The notes under the pieces: model-generated
What the model saw: only the letters and a program-made list of their open reading frames with translations
Databases searched by the model: none
Told to the model about the DNA's origin: nothing
Shown here: piece by piece, positions 24,289-32,761 of the stretch
Layout: every line of letters starts with the position of its first letter
How positions within the stretch are numbered: the first letter of the stretch is position 1
Made by a program: the position numbers and the translations under genes
Assembly: GCF_035982055.1 (NCBI RefSeq)
Contig: NZ_CP108427.1
Location: forward strand, 558,001-622,000
DNA from: Streptomyces sp. NBC_01288
GTDB taxonomy: Bacteria; Actinomycetota; Actinomycetes; Streptomycetales; Streptomycetaceae
DNA length: 64,000 bases
Direction: 5' to 3'

Positions 24289-25518
24289 TCAGAGCCGCAC
24301 GATGATCAGGGCCGTGTCGTCGGTGGCGCCGCCGTGCGGGAGCAGTTCGAGGAGTACGGCGTCCGCGAGGGCCTCGGGGTCGGCGTTCCGGTGGTGGACC
24401 AGGGAGTCGGCGAGGCGGGCCAGGCCCTTGTCGATGTCCTCGCGGCGGCGTTCGATCAGGCCGTCGGTGTAGAGGGCCAGGGTGGCGCCGAGGGAGAACG
24501 TGGTGGTGGCCTGCGGTCGGGGCATCGGGTCGGGGCGGGCGTCAAGGGGCGGATCGGTGGCACGGTCCAGGAATTCCACGCGGCCGTCGGGGTGGACCAG
24601 GACGGGCGGTGGGTGTCCGGCGCTGCTGTAGGTGATGGTGTTGCGGTCGAAGTCGACGAAGGTCGTGACCACCGTGGCGGACTCGGCGCCGTCGACCACG
24701 TTGGCGTAGCGGCCCAGGACGTCGAGGACCTCGGCAGGGCCGTCCGCGACGCGGGAGGTGGCGCTCAGGGCGCTGCGCAGCTGGCCCATGACGCCGGCGG
24801 CGGCCAGGCCGTGGCCGACGATGTCGCCGACGGAGACGCCGATACGGTTGCCGCCGACCAGGTCGACGACGTCGTACCAGTCGCCGCAGACGTTCAGGGA
24901 GCCGACCGCGGGCCGGTAGCGCACGGCGATCTGGTGGCCCGCGCCCTGGCGGCGGGTGGGCAGCATCGCCTCTTGCAGGGCCAGGGCGACCTCGCGTTCG
25001 CGGGCGTGGGCGCTGCGCAGGCGTTCGTTGACCTCCTGGAGTTCGCGGGCGCGGGTGTACAGCTCGGCCTCCAGGACTCGGGTGCGGCTGCCGCCAGAGT
25101 TGCCGCGGGCCCGGATCAGCTCGGTGACCTCCTCGACCCGGTGGACGAGGAGGACGACCTTGCCGCCGGGGTCGAGCACGGGGGCGTTGACCGGGCTCCA
25201 GTAGCGCTGGTCCCACTGCCCGGGGCACGCCGTCGACTCCACGTCGTAGCGCTGGAGGGCCATGGTGTCGCGTTCGCCGGTGGACAGGACGCGGCGCAGG
25301 GAGGCCTCCAGGTTGCGCATGCCGGTGGCGGCGGGGTCGTTCGGGTTGTCGGGGAAGACGTCGAAGAGGAAGCGGCCGACGACCTGCTCGCGGGTGCGGC
25401 CGGACATGCGCAGGAATTCCTCGTTGGCGTCCGCGTACACCAGGTCGGGGGTCAGCAGGGCCACCATGCCGGGCAGCCCCTGGAACACCGCCGCGTAGTC
25501 GATCTCCGCGTCCGTCAT
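24289..25518 (-). CDS. PAS-SpoIIE/PP2C serine phosphatase
   Basis: A 409-residue phosphatase of the partner-switching type, expected to dephosphorylate an anti-anti-sigma protein. An N-terminal PAS domain (about 5-130) begins FQGLPGMVALLTPDLVYADAN and includes YWSPVNAPVLD. A coiled-coil linker (ELYTRARELQEVNERLRSAH) leads to the PP2C/RsbU domain with metal-binding motifs CGDWYDVV, VGDIVGHG, TDGLIERR and TDDTALI. ATG 25518 is preferred over GTG 25545 because GGTGGCAGGG precedes it. Convergent with the CHAT gene. No kinase or STAS partner is adjacent. Confidence 0.9.
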   Translation of the reverse strand: MTDAEIDYAAVFQGLPGMVALLTPDLVYADANEEFLRMSGRTREQVVGRFLFDVFPDNPNDPAATGMRNLEASLRRVLSTGERDTMALQRYDVESTACPGQWDQRYWSPVNAPVLDPGGKVVLLVHRVEEVTELIRARGNSGGSRTRVLEAELYTRARELQEVNERLRSAHAREREVALALQEAMLPTRRQGAGHQIAVRYRPAVGSLNVCGDWYDVVDLVGGNRIGVSVGDIVGHGLAAAGVMGQLRSALSATSRVADGPAEVLDVLGRYANVVDGAESATVVTTFVDFDRNTITYSSAGHPPPVLVHPDGRVEFLDRATDPPLDARPDPMPRPQATTTFSLGATLALYTDGLIERRREDIDKGLARLADSLVHHRNADPEALADAVLLELLPHGGATDDTALIIVRL

Positions 25519-25629
25519 GGCCCTGCCACCAATCGCCGCTATCACACCATTTTCCCACGATATAAGCAGACCGGGTGTGTCTCAGGAGGCACTTTGCGGT
25601 CACCCGGTCACTCAGTGCCACCCGGTGGG

Positions 25630-25635
25630 TAGGGT
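25630..25635 (+). promoter_or_regulatory. -10 element for a leaderless GTG start
   Basis: TAGGGT ends 6 bases before GTG 25642, placing the transcription start on the start codon. No convincing -35 and no ribosome-binding site are visible. Confidence 0.5.
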
Positions 25636-25641
25636 GCTCCG

Positions 25642-26193
25642 GTGACAACGCCCTCCTCCGCCACCCGACTGATCGTGGTGCGCGGCAACAGCGCCTCCGG
25701 CAAGAGCTCGGTGGCCACCGGTCTGCGTGAGCGGTACGGCCGCGGTATCGCCCTGGTCCGTCAGGACGTCCTCCGGCGCGAGGTGCTGCGCGAGCGGGAC
25801 ATCCCCGGCGGCGCGAACATCGGCCTGATCGACCTGACCGTCCGGCACGCGCTGGCGAACGGTTTCCACACCGTGCTGGAAGGCATCCTCTACCTCGCCC
25901 ACTACGGCGAGATGCTGGCGGGCCTGCTCGCCGACCACCCGGGCCGCACGCACTGCTACTACCTCGACGTACTGTTCGAGGAAACTCTGGCCCGGCATGC
26001 CACGAAGCCCATCGCAGACGACGTCACCGAGCATCAACTCCGCGAGTGGTACCGGCCGTTGGACCTGCTGCCCGGCGGCGTCGAGACGGTGATCCCGGCG
26101 ACGAGCCCGCTGGAGGGGACGGTCGACCGAGTACTGCACGAGTCCGGCTTGTGGGTCGGGGACTCGTTGACCGGCCGTACGCTGGCCCCGTGA
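25642..26193 (+). CDS. P-loop kinase/ATPase (zeta-toxin/AAA_33-like)
   Basis: A 183-residue P-loop NTPase. The Walker A RGNSASGKSSVA is close to the N-terminus, then VRQDVLRREVLRE (the typical second motif of AAA_33 or shikimate-kinase-like folds) and GFHTVLEGILY. A lid region with ATKPIADDVTEHQLREWY follows. Likely phosphorylates a small molecule or nucleotide; substrate unknown. GTG 25642 appears leaderless. The stop overlaps the next start (GTGA), coupling it to the aminoglycoside-phosphotransferase-fold kinase downstream. Confidence 0.82.
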   Translation: MTTPSSATRLIVVRGNSASGKSSVATGLRERYGRGIALVRQDVLRREVLRERDIPGGANIGLIDLTVRHALANGFHTVLEGILYLAHYGEMLAGLLADHPGRTHCYYLDVLFEETLARHATKPIADDVTEHQLREWYRPLDLLPGGVETVIPATSPLEGTVDRVLHESGLWVGDSLTGRTLAP

Positions 26194-27053
26194 TCGAGAG
26201 CGGGACTCCGGGTACGGCGGCGGCCCGGCTCACCGGGTGCACGGTGGCCGGTGAGCGTCCGCTGTCCGGGGCGGTCACCGAAGTCATGCTCGACGGTGGG
26301 CAGTTGGTGATCGTCAAGGGCGATACGGCTCCCGGCGCGGTGCGGGCCGAGGCGGCGGGGCTGCGCTGGCTGGCGGACGCCGGCACGGTCCGTGTGCCCG
26401 CCGTGCGCGGGGTGGACGAGCACTGGCTGGTCACCGACCACGTCCACACCGGCCCCCCGAGTGCACGGGCCGCCGTCCGGTTCGGCCGTGACCTGGCCAC
26501 CCTGCACGCCTCCGGCGCACCGGCCTTCGGTTCACCGCCGCCCGGCGGCCCGACGGACGCGTACATCGGGCTCGCCCCGATGCGCAACGTGCCCGCCGCC
26601 GAGTGGCCCAACTGGTATGCCGGGCAACGGGTGTTGCCGTATGTGCGCCGCGCGGTCGACGCGGGCACCTTGCGGCCCGCCGAGGCGACGGTCGTGGAGC
26701 GCGTCTGCGAGCGGTTGCCCCAACTCGCCGGTCCCGCCGAGCCACCCGCGCGGCTGCACGGCGACCTGTGGGACGGGAACGTGCTCTGGGGCGCCGACGG
26801 ACACGTCCGGCTCGTCGATCCGGCCGCGCACGGCGGGCACCGGGAGACCGACCTGGCGATGCTGCACCTCTTCGGCTGCCCACACCTGTCCGAGGTGCTG
26901 TCCGGCTATCAGGAAGCCGCACCACTCGCCCCGGGCTGGGCCGACCGCATCGGGCTGCACCAGTTGTTTCCGCTGCTGGTGCATGTGGTGCTGTTCGGTC
27001 GCGGCTATGCGGAGCAGGCGCTGTCGGTGGCGCGGGCGGCTCTGGCCGGATGA
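26190..27053 (+). CDS. Fructosamine-kinase-like phosphotransferase
   Basis: A 287-residue APH-fold kinase of the fructosamine/ketosamine-3-kinase type. Visible features: N-terminal nucleotide lobe (LVIVKGDTAPGAVRAEAAGL), catalytic loop LHGDLWDGNVLW, metal-binding segment LVDPAAHGGHRETDLAM, and family-typical C-terminal helices. In deglycating members it phosphorylates ketosamines on glycated proteins. GTG 26190 overlaps the previous stop (GTGA). A TACGCT hexamer 6 bases upstream could also give a leaderless transcript. The last ~30 codons plus following DNA recur as decayed tandem copies downstream. Confidence 0.85.
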   Translation: MIESGTPGTAAARLTGCTVAGERPLSGAVTEVMLDGGQLVIVKGDTAPGAVRAEAAGLRWLADAGTVRVPAVRGVDEHWLVTDHVHTGPPSARAAVRFGRDLATLHASGAPAFGSPPPGGPTDAYIGLAPMRNVPAAEWPNWYAGQRVLPYVRRAVDAGTLRPAEATVVERVCERLPQLAGPAEPPARLHGDLWDGNVLWGADGHVRLVDPAAHGGHRETDLAMLHLFGCPHLSEVLSGYQEAAPLAPGWADRIGLHQLFPLLVHVVLFGRGYAEQALSVARAALAG

Positions 27054-27690
27054 TGCCGGGCGGGGCCGCCCGTCACGGGATCCAGGTCAGACGCTGCCGG
27101 TGCACGTCGTGCCGTTCGCCGCGGCCAGGCCGAGCGGACCGTCTCAGCCGCGCGAGCGGTCCTCGCCGAATGACAACAGACGAGACCGCCCAGCACCACA
27201 GCCCAGAACAGACACTGCCGGCACACACCGCGCCGTTCAGCCCCTGCTACACCGAGCCCACCCCCCTGCCGCGCGGGCCACCCTGCCCGAAGGGCCACGG
27301 GCGAGGCCGCCCGGAACAACGGTCCAGGTCAGACGGTGCTGGTGCACATCGCGATACCCGGCCCCGGCCACGCCCAGCGGACCATCCCAGCCGCACGGGC
27401 GGCCCCGCCCGAATGACAACGGACGAGGCCGCCCGGAACAACGGCCCAGGTCAGACGCAGCCGGTGCACGTCGCGCTGTTCAGCTCCTGCTACACCGAGC
27501 CCACCCCCCTGCCGCGCGGGCGACCCTGCCCGAAGGGCCACGGGCGAGGCCGCCCGGAACAACGGTCCAGGTCAGACGGTGCTGGTGCACATCGCGATGC
27601 TCGGTCCCGGCCACGCCCAGCCGGACCACCTCAGCCGCGTGGGCGGCCCTGGCCGGACGACACAGGTCAGGGCCGCTCACCACGTGAGGC
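26960..27690 (+). repeat. 121-bp tandem repeat array seeded by the 3' end of the kinase gene
   Basis: A CCAG(G)TCAGAC-like landmark recurs at 27082, 27203, 27324, 27446 and 27567 (spacing 121, 121, 122, 121), with a partial sixth near 27662. Each unit begins with a version of CTGCTGGTGCATGTGGTG, the DNA encoding the kinase C-terminus, so unit 0 is the kinase 3' end itself (from about 26960). Later units carry indels and no open frame. Bases 27244-27355 and 27487-27598 match at about 111 of 112 positions, showing a recent two-unit (243-bp) duplication. This array is all I see between the kinase stop at 27053 and the gene at 27694. Confidence 0.85.
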
Positions 27691-27693
27691 TGG

Positions 27694-29121
27694 TCAGACG
27701 TGCGGGCGGCGGCCCCGTTCCTGGTGCGGGAACTTCTGGTCCGCGCCCGGGAGGGTGGGCTTCGGAAGTGTCGCCACTTCCTCCTTCGCCTTCTCCAGCT
27801 GCTCGGCCGTGTCGTCGGGCAGGCGGGGCGAGCGCGGGCGGGCGTCGCGGAAGCGGAACGCGGAGGTGAAGTCGCCGAAGGTGTCACGGCGCCAGTCGGT
27901 GACGTTCGGCTCCTCGACGCCGGTGAAGCGCTCCAGGAACTGCAATGCCGATGTGTGGTCGAAGGCCTCCGAGGCCACCCAACCACCCACGGTCCAGGGC
28001 GAGATGATGATGGCGGGGACGCGGAAGCCGCCGCCGATCGGCAGGCCCTGGATGAACTCGTTCGCCGTACCCGCGGGCGGAGTCGGCGGGACGACGTGGT
28101 CGAACAGGCCGTCGTTCTCGTCGTAGTTGAGGATGAACGCGGTCTTGCGCCACACCTTCGGGTTCGACGCGATCGCCTCGATCTTCGACGCGACGTAGTC
28201 GGCGCCGGCGGCCGGGAGGTAGTCCGGGTGCTCGGACTGGTAGCTCGTGGGGCAGATCCACGACACCGTCGGCAGCCGGTCGTTGCGGGCGTCGTCCTCG
28301 AACGTGCCGTGCGGCTGCGGGCGTACACCCCGCTCGTACAGGTCGGAGCCGGGCTGGGCGTTCTTGAACGAGGCGAACTGCTCCAGCATGTTGGTGCCGT
28401 AGTCGTCCTCCTCCTGGTAAACCTTCCAGCTGACACCGGCGTCCTGGAGGCGCTCCGCGTACGTCGTCCAACGGTACGGCGTCGGCGCGGCGTTGCTGAT
28501 GATCGGTCCGCCCTGCGTACCGCCCGGGTCGATCGAACCGGTCATCCACATCAGCCGGTTGGGCCAGGTCGGGCCGAACACCGAGCAGAAGTAGTTGTCG
28601 CAGATGGTGAAGGTCTCGGCGAGCGCGAACTGGAACGGGATGTCCTCGCGCGTGTAATAGCCCATCACGTAGGGGCCGTTGACACCGTCGGCCGCGCGGT
28701 GGGCCGGCAGCCACTGGTCCATCTTGCCGTTGTTCCAGGCCTGGTGCTGGACCGACCAGGCGTGGCTGGTGGACGGGATGGCCTGCGCGCTGGAGGTGTG
28801 GGTGTCGAGGTGGAACGGGAGGAGGTAGCCCTTCGGGTTCACCGCGTCCGGCTGGTAGAAGACGCTGCGCCCGGTGTCGAGTTTGCGTGCGTGCGGATCG
28901 GCGAATCCGCGAACGCCGGACAGGGTGCCGAAGTAGTGGTCGAACGACCGGTTCTCCTGCATCAGCATGACGACGTGTTCGATGTCGCGCAGCGAGCCGT
29001 TCTTCGGCGGTTCGGCGGCGACGGCTTTCTGGACGCTCGGCGGGAGGAGGGAGAGTGCCGCGGCGCCGCCCACCGCGCCCGCGGCGGAACCCAGGAGTCT
29101 GCGACGTGTCAACTCGGCCAT
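27694..29121 (-). CDS. Tat-exported phospholipase C / phosphoesterase-family enzyme
   Basis: A 475-residue secreted enzyme. A twin-arginine signal (TRRRLLGSAAG) precedes an Ala-rich core and AVAAEPP cleavage region. The phosphoesterase (PLC/AcpA) family motif VVMLMQENRSFDHYFGTL supplies the metal/nucleophile region. Further conserved blocks are FTICDNYFCSVFGPTWPNR, ILNYDENDGLFDHV and RVPAIIISPW. Family members hydrolyse phosphatidylcholine-type lipids or phosphate esters outside the cell. ATG 29121 begins the Tat signal and follows an AGGGGCAA site. The C-terminal tail (about 100 residues after the core) lacks the DUF756 repeats of longer PLCs. Confidence 0.88.
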   Translation of the reverse strand: MAELTRRRLLGSAAGAVGGAAALSLLPPSVQKAVAAEPPKNGSLRDIEHVVMLMQENRSFDHYFGTLSGVRGFADPHARKLDTGRSVFYQPDAVNPKGYLLPFHLDTHTSSAQAIPSTSHAWSVQHQAWNNGKMDQWLPAHRAADGVNGPYVMGYYTREDIPFQFALAETFTICDNYFCSVFGPTWPNRLMWMTGSIDPGGTQGGPIISNAAPTPYRWTTYAERLQDAGVSWKVYQEEDDYGTNMLEQFASFKNAQPGSDLYERGVRPQPHGTFEDDARNDRLPTVSWICPTSYQSEHPDYLPAAGADYVASKIEAIASNPKVWRKTAFILNYDENDGLFDHVVPPTPPAGTANEFIQGLPIGGGFRVPAIIISPWTVGGWVASEAFDHTSALQFLERFTGVEEPNVTDWRRDTFGDFTSAFRFRDARPRSPRLPDDTAEQLEKAKEEVATLPKPTLPGADQKFPHQERGRRPHV

Positions 29122-29376
29122 GATTGCCCCTTCTTGAGGACCTTCGAGGGATCTCGTGGACCAGACCTCGGACCACTCTCCGCCCGTCTCGGTATGGGGT
29201 GTCAGGGGCGTGCGATGAATTTGCGGCCAACGTGCGGAAAGGGGTTGGCCAAGCCGTGACCGGCAACATCCGCGCGTTGCCCGGGTGTTGCCAAACCTTG
29301 GGGGACGGCTGGCGCACACATGAGCCGGCCCGGCCGGGGACACCGGTGCCGTACGTGCTTCCCGTTCGCGAAGTCC

Positions 29377-30600
29377 CTAAGCGGGGTTTCTCGGGCGCAA
29401 CCGGGCGGCGATCGCGGCCACGTCGTCCTCCGCCTCCTGGACGTGGAGGCGCAGCACGATGTCGTCGAGGAGGCGGGAGACACCCTGGCCGGGGTGCAGG
29501 CGGAGTCGGGCCAGGCGGGCGAGGGAGACGTCGATGTCCTCGCCGCGGCGCTCGACCAGGCCGTCGGTGAACATGACCAGGGTGTCCTCGGGGGTGAGGG
29601 CGAGCGTGGTCATCTCGTAGTCGGCGAGGCCCGTGCCGAGGGGTGGGCCGACGGGGACGGGGATCAGTTCGCCGACGCCGTCACGGTGGAAGACGGCGGG
29701 CGGCAGATGGCCCGCGCTGGAGAAGGCGGCGGTACCGCGGTCCGGGTCGAGGAGGGCGAGCAGGCAGGTCGCGGGGCGGCGGTTGTGCTCCTCGGACATG
29801 GCGGTGTCCATCTGGCGCAGGATGCGGTGGGGCGGCAGGTCGGTGGAGGCGACGTAGCGCAGCATCGAGCGGTACGCGTTCATGTCGACGGCCGCGTCGA
29901 GGCCGTGGCCCATGACGTCGCCGATGACGAGGAGAGTGCGGCCGTAGTGCAGTCGTACGGCCTCGAACCAGTCGCCGCCGACGAGGGTGCCGGTGCCCGC
30001 GGGGAGGTAGCGGGTGGCCATCTCGACGTTGGGGTGGGGGCGGCTGGGTTCGGTGAGCAGGACCTGTTGCAGGTTCAGGGCGGTGGTGCGCAGGCGGTGG
30101 TGTTCGACGGCGTGGTGCAGATGGGCCGCGGTGAGCCGTGCCGCGTAGTGCACGGCGGCGGCCTCCTCGTCGCCGAACGACCGTCCCTCGCGGATCGCGA
30201 GGAGCGCGCCGTAGGCCTTGCCCCAGGCGGTCAGCGGCACGGACAGAGCCGCGAGTACACCGTGGTCGTTCGTGGTGAAGGACGTGGTGATCGGGTGGCC
30301 GGCGTCCAGGGCGCGGACCATGACGTCCTCGCGCGGCGCGGTCCGCAGGCTGTCCAGCAGTTCCTTGCGGCCGTCGGCCGCCATCGGGTGCAGCATGCCG
30401 TGCGGTGCCGGGCGGGCCTCGTCCTGTGCGAACAGGTCCACGGCCGCGGCGTCGCACAGCCCGTCGACGAGGAACCCCGCACACTCCGCCGCCGTCCTGC
30501 GCTCGTCGAGCGTCGACCCGATCGCGGACACGGCCCGCTCGGCCAGCGCGAACCGATCCGCCGCCCCCGCCTCTGACCCACCAACCCCGTCGCCGTCCAC
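29377..30600 (-). CDS. GAF-SpoIIE/PP2C serine phosphatase
   Basis: A 407-residue phosphatase. A GAF-type sensor (about 20-190; LDERRTAAECAGFLVDGLCDAAAVDL is its first part) precedes a PP2C/RsbU domain with GGDWFEAV, IGDVMGHG, TDGLVERR and EDDVAAI. The usual Tyr-Asp after GGDW is Phe-Glu here. GTG 30600 is chosen because AAAGGGG lies 5 bases upstream; further upstream codons run into the divergent gene at 30770. Likely dephosphorylates an anti-sigma antagonist; the sensed signal is unknown. Confidence 0.85.
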   Translation of the reverse strand: MDGDGVGGSEAGAADRFALAERAVSAIGSTLDERRTAAECAGFLVDGLCDAAAVDLFAQDEARPAPHGMLHPMAADGRKELLDSLRTAPREDVMVRALDAGHPITTSFTTNDHGVLAALSVPLTAWGKAYGALLAIREGRSFGDEEAAAVHYAARLTAAHLHHAVEHHRLRTTALNLQQVLLTEPSRPHPNVEMATRYLPAGTGTLVGGDWFEAVRLHYGRTLLVIGDVMGHGLDAAVDMNAYRSMLRYVASTDLPPHRILRQMDTAMSEEHNRRPATCLLALLDPDRGTAAFSSAGHLPPAVFHRDGVGELIPVPVGPPLGTGLADYEMTTLALTPEDTLVMFTDGLVERRGEDIDVSLARLARLRLHPGQGVSRLLDDIVLRLHVQEAEDDVAAIAARLRPRNPA

Positions 30601-30769
30601 CACGGCCCCTTTCTGCCGCCCCCATCCCAACACCCGCGCGGGCGTTCGGACGGTAGCGACCCGTTGCGCGATGGCATCGGGCCGGGGGCGAAACTCCGTG
30701 GCCAGGGCGCCCATAGCGCCGATACCGTCCCATCCGACCCCTTGGTCCACTGCGCAGAGAGCGACTCCG

Positions 30770-31123
30770 ATGACGAACCGGCGACCGACCACCACCCTCT
30801 GGCGCCCGACCGGCCCCAAGGAGCTGGACCTGGTCAAGGCGCTCGATTGGCGCGCCTGGCCGCCCCGGCTGCCCGAGCAGCCGATCTTCTACCCGGTCCT
30901 CAACGAGGGCTACGCGATCCGGATCGCGCTGGACTGGAACGTGAAGCACGACGGAGCCGGCTTCGTGACGCGCTTCGAGGTGGACTCGGAGTTCCTGACC
31001 CGGTACCCCGTCCAGCAGGCGGGTGGGAAGACGATCCTGGAGCTGTGGGTGCCGGCCGAGGAGCTGGACGAGTTCAACGCCCACATCGTCGGCGAGATCC
31101 GGGTGGTGCACGAGTTCCGGTGA
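30770..31123 (+). CDS. Conserved 117-residue protein (labelled ADP-ribosylation/crystallin J1 in relatives)
   Basis: A small soluble protein beginning TLWRPTGPKELDLVKALDWRAWPPRLP, followed by QPIFYPVLNEGYAIRIALDWN and ending GEIRVVHEF. I recall many bacterial relatives of this length carrying the misleading label ADP-ribosylation/crystallin J1; no ADP-ribosyl-hydrolase motif is visible. ATG 30770 is 167 bases from the divergent phosphatase. Function unknown. Confidence 0.75.
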   Translation: MTNRRPTTTLWRPTGPKELDLVKALDWRAWPPRLPEQPIFYPVLNEGYAIRIALDWNVKHDGAGFVTRFEVDSEFLTRYPVQQAGGKTILELWVPAEELDEFNAHIVGEIRVVHEFR

Positions 31124-31258
31124 GCCTCCGGGGCGCCGAGGCTCCGTGAAGCCGGTCGGGGAGTTCAACTGGCGGGTCCGGCCAACCCAGTTGCCCGAGC
31201 GGGTGCCGTCGAGGAACCCGACACGCTCAACCGAAGAGCCATCACCCTGACCGACACG

Positions 31259-31271
31259 CGAAAGTCTTTCG
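31259..31271. promoter_or_regulatory. LacI-type operator A
   Basis: CGAAAG-T-CTTTCG, a perfect palindrome 165 bases upstream of the binding-protein gene. It matches the CGAA-n-TTCG pattern I recall for the BxlR xylobiose regulator of streptomycetes. Confidence 0.75.
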
Positions 31272-31357
31272 TAACCGAGGAATTTCCCGTGCTTGTCCTG
31301 GGTGTGAATTCCGTGTCAGTGTCCCGGCCAGCAGGCAGGCGACCCGCGGTGAGGCAT

Positions 31358-31372
31358 CCGAAAGCCTTTCGG
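31358..31372. promoter_or_regulatory. LacI-type operator B
   Basis: CCGAAAG-C-CTTTCGG, a perfect 15-base palindrome 64 bases upstream of the binding-protein start. It shares the operator-A core. Confidence 0.8.
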
Positions 31373-31435
31373 GCCGGTTTCCGTTTTCGATCTGCCTTGC
31401 TCACCTACGGCATGCCGAAAGAAGAGAGGCACACC

Positions 31436-32761
31436 ATGCGGGGAATCCCGGTCACCGGACATCTCGGAAGCCCGAGAGTGCGACGCGCCGTCGCAGCCGC
31501 GGTCACCCTGGCCGCCGCCGCGAGCCTTGCCGCCTGCGGGTCCTCGGGTCCGTCCAGCACCTCGTCGTCGAAGGGCCTGACGATGTGGGCACTGAACGAC
31601 CAGCTGATCCTCAAGCAGTCGGTGGACGCGTACAACAAGGACCACGCCGACGCGAAGATCACCCTGCGGCTGTTCGCGAACGACGACTACAAGCAGAAGC
31701 TGCGGGTGGCCTTCGGCGCGAACCAGGCCCCGGACCTCTTCTTCAACTGGGGCGGCGGCGCCCTGAACGACTACGTCAAGGCCGGCAAGGTCGACGTCCT
31801 GAACACGTCGGACGTGAACACGGACCGGTACACCGACAGCGTGATGCAGAGCGCGACCTTCGACGGCAAGGTCTACGGCGTGCCCGTCAACGGCCTCGCC
31901 CCGGTGGTCCTCTACTACAACAAGAAGGTGCTGTCCGACGCGGGCGTCCAGCCCCCGAAGACGTACGACGACCTGCTCGCGGCCGTGAAGAAGCTCAAGG
32001 GCAAGGGCGTGACCCCGCTCTCCCTCGCGGCCAACTCCAAGTGGCCGACGCTGATGTACCTGGAGTACCTGCTGGACCGTACCGGCGGCTCCCGTGTGTT
32101 CAGCAACATCGCCGGCGGTGACGCCGCCGCCTGGAAGGACGCCTCGGTCACCAAGGCCAACCAGAAGCTCCAGGACCTGGCCAAGGCCGGCGCCTTCGGG
32201 AACAACGCCTCCTCCGTCAGCTACGACCAGGGCGCCTCGACCGCGCTGCTCTACACGGGCAAGGCCGCCATGGAGGTGATGGGCACCTGGGAGTACGCCA
32301 ACATCGCGAAGGCCGCGCCCGACTTCCTGAAGAAGGGCGACCTGGGCTACACCGCGTTCCCGGCCCTGACCGACGGCGCGGGCAGCGCGTCGAACATCGT
32401 CGGCAACCCGTCGAACTTCCTGTCGCTGAACAAGTCGTCCAAGAACAAGTCGGACGCGCTCACGTACCTGAAGAACTACGTCCTCAACGGCTCCCAGGTC
32501 GACGCCTACCTCGCCTCGGGCAGCGTCCCGCCGGTCAAGGGCCTCGACTCGAAGCTCGCCGCGGTGAAGTCCTCGTCCGACAAGGCGTGGCTGACGTTCG
32601 TGTACGACCTGGTGGACAAGGCCCCGAGTTTCCAGCTCTCGTGGGACCAGGCGCTGCCGTCCGACCAGGCCGACCCGCTGCTGACCAACACCGACAAGTC
32701 GTTCCTGCGGCAGATCGCGCCCGCGGAGTTCGGAGTGAACATGAGCAAGGCGGGGTCGTGA
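31436..32761 (+). CDS. Sugar ABC transporter substrate-binding lipoprotein
   Basis: A 441-residue family-1 solute-binding protein. Signal peptide with lipobox SLAACGSS, then a Ser/Thr linker and two-lobe fold. Typical phrases: LFANDDYKQKLRVAFGANQAPDLFFNWGG (split here by position about 75-105), YGVPVNGLAPVVLYYNKKVL, AAMEVMGTWEY. It would deliver an oligosaccharide to the two permeases that follow. ATG 31436 sits behind GAAGAGAGG. Its stop overlaps the next start (GTGA). Two CGAAAG-n-CTTTCG operators lie upstream, pointing to control by the LacI regulator at 39439. Substrate likely a plant or fungal oligosaccharide handled by the GH3 enzyme; not certain. Confidence 0.9.
   Translation: MRGIPVTGHLGSPRVRRAVAAAVTLAAAASLAACGSSGPSSTSSSKGLTMWALNDQLILKQSVDAYNKDHADAKITLRLFANDDYKQKLRVAFGANQAPDLFFNWGGGALNDYVKAGKVDVLNTSDVNTDRYTDSVMQSATFDGKVYGVPVNGLAPVVLYYNKKVLSDAGVQPPKTYDDLLAAVKKLKGKGVTPLSLAANSKWPTLMYLEYLLDRTGGSRVFSNIAGGDAAAWKDASVTKANQKLQDLAKAGAFGNNASSVSYDQGASTALLYTGKAAMEVMGTWEYANIAKAAPDFLKKGDLGYTAFPALTDGAGSASNIVGNPSNFLSLNKSSKNKSDALTYLKNYVLNGSQVDAYLASGSVPPVKGLDSKLAAVKSSSDKAWLTFVYDLVDKAPSFQLSWDQALPSDQADPLLTNTDKSFLRQIAPAEFGVNMSKAGS

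Larger units (their letters stand above)
31124..31435. other. Regulatory region before the sugar ABC operon
   Basis: 312 bases without a credible gene. It holds two LacI-type palindromes (31259-31271 and 31358-31372) whose centres are exactly 100 bp apart, and a GAAGAGAGG ribosome site just before ATG 31436. No clear consensus -35/-10 pair is seen. Confidence 0.7.

Noticed and set aside
27082..27690. Regular repeats that might be a CRISPR array
   Set aside because: The repeated unit is about 121 bases with no short repeat/unique spacer alternation, no cas genes are nearby, and the units derive from the adjacent kinase gene.
30770..31123. ADP-ribosylglycohydrolase function
   Set aside because: The protein is far too short and lacks the Asp-rich metal motifs of that family; the label is historical.
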